Shown here piece by piece: positions 38,967 through 47,167 of a stretch of 64,000 nt of DNA. Position 1 is the first letter of the stretch. Every line of letters begins with the position of its first letter. The notes below the pieces were generated by a model. The model ran no database searches, had not been told where the DNA came from, and worked only from the letters and a program-made list of their open reading frames with translations. The stretch spans positions 1 to 64,000 of the forward strand of contig WSYE01000010.1 of the NCBI GenBank assembly GCA_009773665.1. Direction: 5' to 3'. The stretch is from Desulfovibrionaceae bacterium. Lineage in GTDB: Bacteria; Desulfobacterota; Desulfovibrionia; Desulfovibrionales; Desulfovibrionaceae. The position numbers and the translations under genes are program-made.

Positions 38967-39791
38967 ATGTTCGACCTCTCCACCATCACCAGCGCATCCG
39001 CCGTTTGGAAGCCGCAGCGCACGCTGATCTACGGCGTCCAGGGTCTGGGCAAGACCTCGCTGGGTTGCACCTTTGAAGCGCCGATTCTGCTGCCCACCGA
39101 AGACGGCTCCATGGCCATCGACGTGCAGTCCTTCCCCATGCTCAAGAGCTACGACGAACTGTGCGCCGCGTTCTCCGCGCTGCACGAGCAGCCGCACGAC
39201 TTCAGGACCGTCGTGATTGACTCCCTGGACTGGATGGAGCCGCTTGTCTGGGCGCACACGTGCGGCATCCTGGGCATCACTTCCATCGAGCAGGCCGGGT
39301 ACGGAAAGGGATACGTCGAGGCGGATGCTCAATGGCGCAACATCATGGGCTGGCTCGACGCCCTGCGGCTGGCGCGCGGCATGAACATCGTCCTGATAGC
39401 GCACGCCGAGGTCAAGCGCCACGAGCCGCCCGACGGCGACCCTTACGACCGCTACCAGATCAAGCTGCACAAGCGCGCCTGGGCGCTCTGGCAGGAATGG
39501 GCCGACATGGTGCTGTTCGCCAACTACCGCCGCGAGATGAAGAAGACCAGGGACGGGGGCAAGGGGCAGGACAAGTTCCGGGCCACGGGAAAAGGTGAGC
39601 GCGTGCTCTTCACCGACGAGCGCCCGGCGTACATGGCGAAAAACCGCTGGTCCCTGCCCCACGAAATCTACATCGGCCAGGACAAATCCTGGGCTGCTTT
39701 TCACCAGGCGCTGCACACGGCCACCAGCGGACGCTACGCTTTGCCCCCGGCTCTGTCCCAGACTCCGACCTCAACCCCAGACGCCGCATAG
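38967..39791 (+). CDS. Sak4-like RecA-fold ATPase (274 aa)
   Basis: The P-loop GVQGLGKTSLGCTFE lies near residue 24 and Walker B-like FRTVVIDSLDWMEPLVW near 80. It continues with MNIVLIAHAEVKRHEPPDGD, typical of the phage AAA_24/Sak4 family of single-strand annealing or recombinase-like ATPases. It lies three bases after the RecF-like gene and directly before an SSB-like gene, the usual Sak4-SSB partnership. Confidence 0.8.
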   Translation: MFDLSTITSASAVWKPQRTLIYGVQGLGKTSLGCTFEAPILLPTEDGSMAIDVQSFPMLKSYDELCAAFSALHEQPHDFRTVVIDSLDWMEPLVWAHTCGILGITSIEQAGYGKGYVEADAQWRNIMGWLDALRLARGMNIVLIAHAEVKRHEPPDGDPYDRYQIKLHKRAWALWQEWADMVLFANYRREMKKTRDGGKGQDKFRATGKGERVLFTDERPAYMAKNRWSLPHEIYIGQDKSWAAFHQALHTATSGRYALPPALSQTPTSTPDAA

Positions 39792-39804
39792 GCGGGAGAT
39801 GCCA

Positions 39805-40647
39805 ATGACAATCGATCTGAACCAAGCCGAAGAGCAGAAAGAGAGCTTCGGCCCCATCCCCCCGGACTCCATGGTGCTGGTGCGAGTGACCCTTCTCTGC
39901 CCGAAGAACAACAATGGCCAGAGCAACTTCGTCGGCCTGTCCGACTCCGGGTATCAATTCTTGACCGCTGAACTTGAAGTGCTGTCCGGGAGCTTCATCG
40001 GGAAAAAGTTCCGGGAGAACCTGGGCGTTGCGGCCGCCACCGACAAGGGCATGCAGGGCGTGCAGATCGCCATGCGGAAGATTCGCGCCATGGTCGAAGC
40101 CTCGCGCGGGATCAACCCCAAAGACCAGAGTCCGGCCGCACTTCAGAGCCGTAAGCTTTCCGACTGGCGCGAACTGGACCAGATGTTTTTTGGCATCGTG
40201 GTCGGCGTCCAGAAGCCCAAGCCCGGCGACCGCTACGTCAACAACGAGATCAAGAAGGTCATCACCCCGGACCACGAGTTCTACGCGACCGTGATGCAAG
40301 GCGGCGAGTTCATCTCCGACAAGCCCGTGCCCGAAATCCCCCAGGCCGCAGGCGGTCCCAGCCCGTCCTGGGCCGCTCCTGGCACTCAGACCCCCAACGC
40401 AGCGCCCGCTGCGCCCGTCGCGCCCCGCCAGGGCAACCTGACCGCACCCGGCGCGGCCACCTTCCAGGCGCCTGCCGCCAATCAGGCCCCGCCTGTTCAG
40501 CAGCAGTACGCGCCCCCCGCGCAGCAGCAGTACCAGCAGCCACCGGCCAACGGCGTGCCGAACGTGGCCTGGGCTCAGCCGCAGCCCGGACAGGGCGGAG
40601 CGTTCCCGACCGAGGCGTCCGGAATGGATCAAGTCCCTTTTAACTAA
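39805..40647 (+). CDS. SSB-like DNA-binding protein (280 aa)
   Basis: The chosen ATG 39805 has GGGAG about six bases upstream; ATG 39799 is too close. Residues 1-160 form the binding part (VLVRVTLLCPKNNNGQSNFV, FIGKKFRENLGV). A long Pro/Gln/Ala-rich linker follows, ending in GMDQVPFN, which resembles the acidic-aromatic tip of SSB proteins. It likely coats single-stranded DNA and recruits the Sak4-like protein. Confidence 0.7.
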   Translation: MTIDLNQAEEQKESFGPIPPDSMVLVRVTLLCPKNNNGQSNFVGLSDSGYQFLTAELEVLSGSFIGKKFRENLGVAAATDKGMQGVQIAMRKIRAMVEASRGINPKDQSPAALQSRKLSDWRELDQMFFGIVVGVQKPKPGDRYVNNEIKKVITPDHEFYATVMQGGEFISDKPVPEIPQAAGGPSPSWAAPGTQTPNAAPAAPVAPRQGNLTAPGAATFQAPAANQAPPVQQQYAPPAQQQYQQPPANGVPNVAWAQPQPGQGGAFPTEASGMDQVPFN

Positions 40648-40760
40648 GCCCCTCAGGTCCGAGCCCGAGGGGCGAAACAAGCAACGCATGGCCCGGAAAA
40701 CGTCCAGGCCATGCCCGAAGGCGGGGACTTTTGCGCCCTGATTTCGGAAGCGACAACCAC

Positions 40761-42509
40761 ATGAAAGGCAAAACCATGATCCCGAGACCGTTTCAGAACA
40801 GGCTGGTAGGCCGCGCCAAAACGGCACTGCAGTTGAAGGGCAATACCCTGGCCGTGGCCCCCACCGGCGCGGGCAAGACCTGCATGATGGGCTTCCTGGG
40901 CCACGAGTTGCGCGAGGCCGGGCATGGTCGCCACCTTTTCCTTCAGCACCGCCAAGAGCTCGTGACGCAGAACCTGGGCAAGTACCGCCTGATCAACCCG
41001 AAGGCGCGCGTGAGCCTCTACACCGCCGAGGCTAAGAGCATGCGCGGTGATGCCGTGTTCGCCATGGCCCAGACGCTGACGCGCAACCTGGGCGACATCA
41101 GCGAGTTCGACGTGCTGTTCCTGGATGAAGCCCACCACGCCGCCGCGCCCACCTGGCGCAAGATCGTGGACGCGGTGCTGGCCAAGAACCCCAACTGCCT
41201 CGTGGCCGGGTTCACCGCCACGCCGGAGCGCGGCGACAAGAAGAGCCTGCGCACGGTGTTCGACAACGTCTGCGACCAGATTTCGCTGCGCGAACTGGTG
41301 CAGCTTGGATTTTTGGTTCCGCCGAAAGCCTTCGTCCTGGACGTGGGCGGCACGCAGGAGCGCCTGCGCCAACTTTCGCCGGGGTCCGACTGGGCAGAGC
41401 AGTCCGAGGTCGAGAGCATCCTGAACACCGTGGCCATCAACGAAGAGGTGGTCCGCCACTGGCGCGAGATGGCCGGGAACCGCTGCACGGTCGTGTTCGC
41501 GTCCACGGTCCACCACGCCATGGACGTGGCCAATGCGTTCCGCGTGTCCGGTGTCAGTTCCGAGTGCGTCCACGGCGGCCTGGCCGACTCGCAGCGCCAG
41601 GCCATCCTGCGCCGGTTCGCGCGCGGCGAAATCCAGGTGCTCACCAACTGCATGGTGCTGACCGAGGGGTTTGATCATCCGCCCACGAGTTGCGTGATCC
41701 TGCTGCGGCGGTGCTCCGAGAAGGGCGCGCTGATCCAGATGGCGGGCCGGGGCCTGCGCACGGTCAACCCCGAAGAGCATCCGGGCCTGGTCAAGAAGGA
41801 CTGCATCATCCTGGACTTCGGCACCAGCCTGCTCACGCATGGCGATCTGAACATGGAGGCCATGCTCAAGGAGAAGGAAGAGCGCGAGCCCGACGAGGCC
41901 ATCACGAAGATTTGCCCGGAGGAATCCAGCGAGACCTACCGCGTGCCGGACTCCCAGGGGCGCAAGGGATGCGGCGCAGAACTCCCCGCGAACGTGAAGA
42001 CCTGCCCCCTGTGCGGCTTCCAGTTCGAGCGCAAGGACGCCAGGGACGACGTCACCATCACGCAGGTGGAACTGACCGAGATGGAGATTTTGGACGCCAG
42101 CCCATTCCGCTACGTGGATCTGTTCGGATCGGGCCGCGCCATGATCGCCAAGGGGTTCGACGCCTGGGCCGGGATATTCAGCCCGGACGGCGACACGTGG
42201 CACGCCCTGGGCAAGACCAAAGCCGAACGCAGGCTGCACCGGATCGCTTCGTCCGAGCGCATCCAGGCCATGGCGGCGGCAGACGATTTCCTGCGCATGC
42301 ACGAGACGGACGGCGCGGCGAAGAAAACCAAACGCTGGCTGGATGAGCCCGCAACCATCAAGCAGGTCGAGATGCTGGCGCGGTTCGGCTATACCATCGA
42401 GCAGGACCTTCTGGGCGCGAGCAACTTCACCAAATACAGCGCCGCCTGTCACTTCGAGTTCCAGGTGCAGCGCGCGCTGATCGAACAAGCCCTGGGGGTG
42501 GCGGCGTAA
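40761..42509 (+). CDS. SF2 DEAH helicase (582 aa)
   Basis: The motifs are Walker A AVAPTGAGKTCMMGF near residue 35, DEAH box VLFLDEAHHAAAPTW, motif III GFTATPERG, motif V VLTEGFDHPPTSC and motif VI IQMAGRGLRTV. A zinc-finger-like CGAELPANVKTCPLCG follows (about residues 400-425). The C-terminal 140 residues are unique. ATG 40776 is another possible start. It may act in recombination-dependent replication. It overlaps the methyltransferase start (TAATG). Confidence 0.88.
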   Translation: MKGKTMIPRPFQNRLVGRAKTALQLKGNTLAVAPTGAGKTCMMGFLGHELREAGHGRHLFLQHRQELVTQNLGKYRLINPKARVSLYTAEAKSMRGDAVFAMAQTLTRNLGDISEFDVLFLDEAHHAAAPTWRKIVDAVLAKNPNCLVAGFTATPERGDKKSLRTVFDNVCDQISLRELVQLGFLVPPKAFVLDVGGTQERLRQLSPGSDWAEQSEVESILNTVAINEEVVRHWREMAGNRCTVVFASTVHHAMDVANAFRVSGVSSECVHGGLADSQRQAILRRFARGEIQVLTNCMVLTEGFDHPPTSCVILLRRCSEKGALIQMAGRGLRTVNPEEHPGLVKKDCIILDFGTSLLTHGDLNMEAMLKEKEEREPDEAITKICPEESSETYRVPDSQGRKGCGAELPANVKTCPLCGFQFERKDARDDVTITQVELTEMEILDASPFRYVDLFGSGRAMIAKGFDAWAGIFSPDGDTWHALGKTKAERRLHRIASSERIQAMAAADDFLRMHETDGAAKKTKRWLDEPATIKQVEMLARFGYTIEQDLLGASNFTKYSAACHFEFQVQRALIEQALGVAA

Positions 42510-43870
42510 TGAGTTTCGGCTCCCTTTTCTCAGGCGTCGGCGGGGCCGACATGGGCCTAGTTGCATCCGGCATGACCCCGGCCTGGGCTTGCGAGATCGA
42601 CAAGAAGGCCAGGGCTGTCTACCGCCGCCACTTCCCTGGTGTGCCAATTTATCACGACGTGAAGGAGATGAAAGGCCATGCGCTCCAGTCTGTTGACGTA
42701 CTGTTCTTCGGAAGTCCCTGCCAGGATTTGTCCGTCGCTGGGAAGCGGGCCGGACTATCGGGAGCCCGTAGCGGACTGTTCTTCGAGGCGATGCGAATCT
42801 GTGACGAGATGGCTGCGCCTCCTCGAATCGTCGTCTGGGAGAACGTGCGCGGCGCCCTGTCGTCAAACGACGGACGGGACTTTGGGGCCGTTCTCACGGA
42901 AGTGGGGAAGCGGTGGGGCGGGGTCGCTTACCGAGTTTTGGACCTTCAATACTTCGGACCTCCCCAACGACGCTCGCGTGTCTTCGTTGTCGGACATTCT
43001 GGAGGCTGGCAGCGTGCCGCAGAAATACTTTTTGAGCCAAAAGGCGTGCGCTGGAATCCTCCGGCGCGCAGAGAAGCGGGGAAAGCAGCTCCCACCATCC
43101 CTTGCCGCAGCACTGGCGGCGGTGGCCTCGGAACTGACTTCGACTGCGACGGAGGGTTAGTTTCCGGCCCCCTCATGGCGAGCGGCAAAGCTGCTGGCTC
43201 GGCTACGCAACAAGACGCCGAGATGGGCATGCTGGTGGCCTATTCGACCAAGCTGCACAATACCAAGAGCAACCAGGCTGGCAAGTTTTACGAGGAGTAC
43301 GCTCCCTCGCTACAGCAAAACAGCCCTGCTCCGGAAGTATGCGCCTTCGACACCACCCAGATCACGAGCGCGGCCAACTACTCAAACCCGAAGCCCGGTG
43401 ACGCCTGCCACCCTCTGGCGTCTAGCTCGCACGCTCCGGCCATCGCCTTCCCCGCCAACCTGTCCGGCACGCAGTGCGCCAGCGCGGAAGAACTCGCGCC
43501 CTCGATGGGGGCGAAGAACCCGACTGCGGTGGCTTTCCAGCCGGGAAACCTCAAGCGGCAAGGCGGTGCTTCTCCCAGTGAGGAAGTGTTCCCCACGCTC
43601 TCTGCCTCGCCGGGTAACGGGCGTGGGCTAAGCGACCAGCAGCCCCATGTTGCCCATGCCATGCAAGTCCGCAGGCTGACCCCCATCGAATGTCACCGCC
43701 TCATGGGCTGGCCGGACGACTGGTGCGCCTGGGGCATCGACGACGAGGGTAACCGCGTCGAGATGGCGGACGGGCCTCAGTACAAGATGATCGGTAATGG
43801 AGTCGGCAAGCCCCATGCAAAATGGATTGGAAGGCGGATAATGGCCGACGCACCGAGGGTAGCCTCGTGA
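42509..43870 (+). CDS. Orphan DNA cytosine-5 methyltransferase (453 aa)
   Basis: All core motifs are present: I (GSLFSGVGGADMG), IV with the catalytic Cys (FFGSPCQDLSVAGKR), VI (VVWENVRGAL), VIII (FGPPQRRSRVFVVGHS), IX (RRLTPIECHRLMGWP) and X (MIGNGVGKPHA). A variable region of about 160 residues between VIII and IX should set target specificity. No restriction enzyme gene is adjacent, so it probably protects phage DNA from host restriction. Confidence 0.92.
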   Translation: MSFGSLFSGVGGADMGLVASGMTPAWACEIDKKARAVYRRHFPGVPIYHDVKEMKGHALQSVDVLFFGSPCQDLSVAGKRAGLSGARSGLFFEAMRICDEMAAPPRIVVWENVRGALSSNDGRDFGAVLTEVGKRWGGVAYRVLDLQYFGPPQRRSRVFVVGHSGGWQRAAEILFEPKGVRWNPPARREAGKAAPTIPCRSTGGGGLGTDFDCDGGLVSGPLMASGKAAGSATQQDAEMGMLVAYSTKLHNTKSNQAGKFYEEYAPSLQQNSPAPEVCAFDTTQITSAANYSNPKPGDACHPLASSSHAPAIAFPANLSGTQCASAEELAPSMGAKNPTAVAFQPGNLKRQGGASPSEEVFPTLSASPGNGRGLSDQQPHVAHAMQVRRLTPIECHRLMGWPDDWCAWGIDDEGNRVEMADGPQYKMIGNGVGKPHAKWIGRRIMADAPRVAS

Positions 43871-44250
43871 ACCTCCCCGCCCTCGCCACCCGGCTCCAGG
43901 AACTCGGCATCATGGGCAAGGCGTTCTGCGACCTGTCCCGCGACGAAGCCGTGGCCATGGTCCAAGCGTGCTGGGATGCCCTCGAGCCCACCGACGCCCG
44001 GCGCATCCCCTACTGGCGCGGTAATGAGCTGATGATCCCGTTCGACGCTCCCACCGCGTTCAAGTCGTGGCTGGGCCCTGACGGCTGGCTGCGCATGTTC
44101 CACATCCTGGAGGCGATGGGGGCTAGCGACGCCGACCGCGCCCGCTACCTCGGGCCGGACTGGCGCGAGCGCATGGCGAAGCGCTCCCAATTCACGCAAA
44201 ACCCGTGCTGCCCTGTTTGCGGCGGCGCAATCAAAAAGGAGGCCGCATGA
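43867..44250 (+). CDS. Hypothetical phage protein with CxxC end (127 aa)
   Basis: GTG 43867 overlaps the methyltransferase stop (GTGA). The product is helical, with a WRGNELMIPFDAPTAFKSWL segment and a C-terminal CCPVCGGAIKKEAA zinc knuckle. It is coupled by ATGA to the next gene. No family is recognised. Confidence 0.65.
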   Translation: MNLPALATRLQELGIMGKAFCDLSRDEAVAMVQACWDALEPTDARRIPYWRGNELMIPFDAPTAFKSWLGPDGWLRMFHILEAMGASDADRARYLGPDWRERMAKRSQFTQNPCCPVCGGAIKKEAA

Positions 44251-45194
44251 ACACGGCGAAGCATCTCACGGTGATGGAGGGCGGTAAGGTCGCCAAGAAC
44301 CGGACCACGGCGGAGGAACGCGAGGCGCTGCGCTCGGACACCGTGGCGAAGCTGAAGGCGCTTGGCGTGCTGGAGCAGGTCAAGGAGTACGCCAGCCGCA
44401 AAGGCTGGGGCAAGCCCGAGGTCTGGACGCCCAAGAACTGCTTGAAGCTGACCAAATACGGGCGCGACATAGCCGGGGTGATCCTGTGCACGTGTGGCGA
44501 GGTCGCCCGGCACTTCGATGAGGATTCGGCCCTGTGCAATGCCTGCCACGAACTGGACGAAAGCCTGGGGGAAACCCTCCAGGAAGCGGTCACCATGGAG
44601 GTGAGCGGCAGCCACGTCACCGTCCAGATGATCACCGAGAGTCCAGCCCCCGCCGTCTCCCTATACTTCCGGGACGAATTCATCCTGGACCGCGAGTCCT
44701 GGGTGTCCCCCTACGCCCGCGAGGTCGCGCTCTGGGAAATCTGCCTGAAGTGGCGCGCCGAAGCTGACCGCTATCGCGCGCTGCTCGCGCTGAAAGAGGA
44801 AGAGATGGACGCCGTGCTTGGGCCGCTGAAGGCGATCACCAGCGATCCCGAGTACCGGGCCACCATGGACGACATCATTTTCCTTATCAACCTGGACCAT
44901 GGCAGACCTGTGCGCGATTTCCACGACAAGGCCAAGACGCTGATGGTGGACGCCTTCAACCGCGACGAGCCCAAGTACAAGGGCGCGGTCAAGCTGGTGT
45001 TCAAGGTCGGCTACGACGCCAAGCCTTCGGACAACCAGGGCGCGGCGTACTCGGTCGAGGTCAAGGAAGACACGCCGCCGTTCGTGTCGGGCGGCAGGCT
45101 GTACCACGATAAGAAGGGCAACCTGCTCAAGTCGGATGAGCTTTTTCAGAGCCTGCCGCTTGGACAGGCCGCAGACGCGCAGGCGCGGGCGTAG
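44247..45194 (+). CDS. Hypothetical early phage protein (315 aa)
   Basis: AAGGAGG lies four bases before the ATG at 44247, which overlaps the preceding stop. A zinc-binding cluster (ILCTCGEVARHFDED then ALCNACHELDES) spans roughly residues 79-105. The C-terminal half (about 185-315) has alpha/beta character. I do not recognise the family; the Cys pattern suggests nucleic-acid or protein binding. Confidence 0.65.
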   Translation: MNTAKHLTVMEGGKVAKNRTTAEEREALRSDTVAKLKALGVLEQVKEYASRKGWGKPEVWTPKNCLKLTKYGRDIAGVILCTCGEVARHFDEDSALCNACHELDESLGETLQEAVTMEVSGSHVTVQMITESPAPAVSLYFRDEFILDRESWVSPYAREVALWEICLKWRAEADRYRALLALKEEEMDAVLGPLKAITSDPEYRATMDDIIFLINLDHGRPVRDFHDKAKTLMVDAFNRDEPKYKGAVKLVFKVGYDAKPSDNQGAAYSVEVKEDTPPFVSGGRLYHDKKGNLLKSDELFQSLPLGQAADAQARA

Positions 45195-45204
45195 GGAGCG
45201 GGGG

Positions 45205-45390
45205 ATGTTTCAGGACTACACGCCGAAGACACCGTTGAGGCTGGCCTTCTCTGAACTGACAGGAAACGTATACGCCATCCGTGGGAAAAAACGTGAGGAC
45301 ATCACGAAAGAGTTCAATAGGTTTATTGGTCCGATGCTGAAGAAGGGGGAAAGTGAAGCAAGTCCAGTATCGAAAGCAGAACAGCCTTAG
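45205..45390 (+). CDS. Small hypothetical early protein (61 aa)
   Basis: The start at 45205 follows a GGGAGCGGGGG stretch. The protein (MFQDYTPKTPLRLAFSEL, then NVYAIRGKKREDITKEF) is soluble, charged, and of unknown family. Confidence 0.5.
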   Translation: MFQDYTPKTPLRLAFSELTGNVYAIRGKKREDITKEFNRFIGPMLKKGESEASPVSKAEQP

Positions 45391-45433
45391 TCCTTTCCCT
45401 GACCCTGCCCGTCTCGTTCTGAGGCGGGCGCGG

Positions 45434-45526
45434 ATGAGCGAAGGACAAGTCGTGATGACCCTGCCCGACTGGATGTTCCTGGCCTACGGACTGACGATGC
45501 TGATGATTGAAAGAGGACTCATGTGA
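45434..45526 (+). CDS. Micro-protein before the excisionase gene (30 aa)
   Basis: This ORF (MSEGQVVMTLPDWMFLAYGL then TMLMIERGLM) has a GAGG upstream. Its TGA shares a base with the ATG of the excisionase (TGATG), consistent with coupling. It has a hydrophobic middle. It may be only a leader peptide. Confidence 0.35.
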   Translation: MSEGQVVMTLPDWMFLAYGLTMLMIERGLM

Positions 45527-45738
45527 TGAACAAGATCGCATACAAGACAGAGGCTGCGGCTGAGATGATCGGAGTGTCCAAGCGGACACTGGAAGAGTGG
45601 CGGGAGCAGGGGAAAGGCCCGGCATACTCACGCCTGAGCGAACGGCTGGTGGTCTACCCCCACGCCACGCTGGTCAAGTACCTTGACCGCTATCTCGTTC
45701 GGACGATTGACCAACCAGCCCCGGAAGTCGGGAAATAG
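45526..45738 (+). CDS. xis: Excisionase / HTH_17 protein (70 aa)
   Basis: The sequence AYKTEAAAEMIGVSKRTLEE then WREQGKGPAYSRLSERLVVY is a MerR-like winged HTH of the excisionase (HTH_17) family. It is the last gene of the rightward early operon and overlaps the 3' end of the convergent integrase by 65 bases. Transcription of one could thus affect the other. It likely directs excision at the att sites. Confidence 0.75.
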   Translation: MNKIAYKTEAAAEMIGVSKRTLEEWREQGKGPAYSRLSERLVVYPHATLVKYLDRYLVRTIDQPAPEVGK

Positions 45739-46813
45739 CTGCGCGCTTATGGTCCGGGGACAGCTTCGCGTACCGCTCGGCCATGGCCAGCGTCTTCTGG
45801 CCCAGGAGCTCCTTGATGGTCAGGATCGGAGTCCCGTCAATGGCCAGCCAGGAAGCGAATGTATGCCGCAGTGTGTGGAACATCACCCGCTGGCGTCTGT
45901 CCGTAACCCCCACATTGAGGCCCAGAGCGTCCACCACGCGCATGAAGGTCTTGCTCATATCTTCGGAGACCCCTCCCCCCCGGGATGGGAATATCAGCCC
46001 AGGATTACGGGCGCGCGAGAGCAGGGCGCCACGCACCTCGTCCGTCATGTACGCCATGCGCGTGTGCCCTTTGCCGTGCTCATCCGTTACCAGCACCAGC
46101 AACGTACCCTGCTCAAAGTCTACGTCCGTCCAGCGTAGGCGGTAAATCTCCCCCCGGCGCATCCCGCAATGCAGCGAGAGCAGGGCAATGTCGTGGACGT
46201 CCTGGCTCCTGGGGAGCAGCGCGGCGAGTAGGGACTGCGCCTCATCCACGGATAGGAATCTCTCCCTCCGATTGTCCAGTTTCGGAAATGTGATCTGCTT
46301 CGCCGGGTTCCCACCTTGCCACATACCCCAGGCCGTCGCGCGGTTGAATATCGTGCGCACCAGGGCAAGTGCGTGGCTGATAGTCTGGGGGGAAAGGTCG
46401 GCCTTCTGCATCGTCCTGCGGACGCGCTCCAGGTCGAGCGGGGCGATGGCCGACAAAGGCTTGTGGCCAAGCGCTGGCTCCACGTATTTCTCATACATCC
46501 AGCGCTGGTTGTCGGGCCGCTTGCGGTTCGCCTGGAGCCACGTGTAATACTCCGTCCACACCTCGCCTAGCGTGGGGTCCTTCTTGGCCAGGTCTTTACC
46601 CAGACGCATGTCGCGCATCTTTTCGCCCCGGACCTGGGACGCCAGCTCAGCTGTGAATCCTTCGGACAACCAGCCCACCTTCTCGCGCATCTTGCGCCCG
46701 TGCACCTTGAACACGGCGTAGAAACAGCGGTCAGGTTTCCCCAGGTGCTTGCGCTCGGCGGACTCGTAATAGACCACGCCGACATACTTTTTCACGGGCT
46801 GGAATTTTGCCAC
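45674..46813 (-). CDS. int: Tyrosine recombinase integrase (379 aa)
   Basis: The start codon is GTG (46813). The N-terminal arm-binding region includes GVVYYESAERKHLGKPDRCF, followed by the SAM-like core-binding domain (WTEYYTWLQANRKRPDNQRW). The catalytic residues are visible: Arg in LHCGMRRGEIYRLRW, HTLRH near residue 314, and Tyr in MAERYAKLSPDHKR. It integrates into the tRNA-Arg gene whose fragment lies just upstream. Repeats overlapping its start suggest self-regulation. Confidence 0.95.
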   Translation of the reverse strand: MAKFQPVKKYVGVVYYESAERKHLGKPDRCFYAVFKVHGRKMREKVGWLSEGFTAELASQVRGEKMRDMRLGKDLAKKDPTLGEVWTEYYTWLQANRKRPDNQRWMYEKYVEPALGHKPLSAIAPLDLERVRRTMQKADLSPQTISHALALVRTIFNRATAWGMWQGGNPAKQITFPKLDNRRERFLSVDEAQSLLAALLPRSQDVHDIALLSLHCGMRRGEIYRLRWTDVDFEQGTLLVLVTDEHGKGHTRMAYMTDEVRGALLSRARNPGLIFPSRGGGVSEDMSKTFMRVVDALGLNVGVTDRRQRVMFHTLRHTFASWLAIDGTPILTIKELLGQKTLAMAERYAKLSPDHKRAAISRLPGLVGQSSERDSGQGT

Positions 46814-46882
46814 CTATTTGCCACCTCAGAACGGATTCCCTCGCGGTCTGACGCGGGTAACACCCCCGAAAGAAGGTGGCAA
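46807..46882. repeat. Candidate integrase arm-binding sites
   Basis: TTGCCACCT occurs twice in direct orientation (46807-46815, 46818-46826; 11-base period) and once inverted as AGGTGGCAA (46874-46882). The sites lie between the integrase start and the att core, as arm-type sites do, and the first overlaps the int start codon. Confidence 0.55.
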
Positions 46883-46938
46883 GCACTTGATTATTCGGCC
46901 AGTTGCGGCGTATTGTTTTTTAATGCGATTGGGCAAAA

Positions 46939-46988
46939 TCTGCCTTCTAAGCAGACGGCCAGGGGTTCGAATCCCTTCTGGCGCGCCA
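46939..46988 (+). pseudogene. attR: 3' fragment of tRNA-Arg(TCT)
   Basis: The anticodon arm (TCTGC, loop CTTCTAA, GCAGA), variable region, T-arm (AGGGG-TTCGAAT-CCCTT) and acceptor 3' strand CTGGCGC with GCCA are present. No D-arm or matching 5' acceptor (GCGCCAG) lies upstream. This is what remains at the right end when a phage integrates in the 3' part of a tRNA. The restored tRNA should be at the left junction, outside the window. Confidence 0.85.
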
Positions 46989-46999
46989 CGAATGGTGAA

Positions 47000-47034
47000 G
47001 GCTCCTGGGTTTTGACATCCCAGGGGCCTTTTTT
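47000..47034 (+). terminator. Rho-independent terminator of the original tRNA-Arg
   Basis: GGCTCCTGGG (47000-47009) pairs with CCCAGGGGCC (47019-47028), followed by six T residues. It lies 12 bases after the tRNA fragment and was probably the native tRNA terminator, now left with the attR fragment. Confidence 0.85.
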
Positions 47035-47167
47035 GATTTGCCGCCTATTTACCGGTTGAGAGCAACAAGCTTCGCCTTGCAAGACGCCCCGCACCCATTC
47101 GTGGACACCTGGAGCATTCTTCGTGTAGCGTTGAATCAGTCCTGAACCCGAAGCAGAAGGATCGTCC

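Larger units (their letters stand above)
1..46988. mobile_element. Siphovirus-type prophage (left end outside window)
   Basis: A complete set of phage modules is visible: integrase/excisionase, divergent regulators, replication and recombination genes, terminase, HK97-type portal/protease/capsid, tail tube, chaperones, tape measure, tail fibres and lysis genes. The right boundary is set at the end of the tRNA-Arg 3' fragment at 46988, immediately before a tRNA-type terminator and ordinary chromosomal genes. The left boundary is not in the window. Because the tRNA fragment on the + strand is only the 3' part, the intact tRNA-Arg(TCT) should lie at the left end, outside the window. No inactivating mutation was noticed in the core genes, so the element could be intact. 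Confidence 0.95.

Noticed and set aside
40653-42866. 737-codon minus-strand frame
   Set aside because: It lies antisense to the SF2 helicase and methyltransferase, whose motifs are unambiguous; high GC creates long shadow frames.
46900-46988. Complete tRNA-Arg gene
   Set aside because: Only anticodon arm, T-arm and 3' acceptor are present; the preceding bases do not form a D-arm or the matching 5' acceptor strand.
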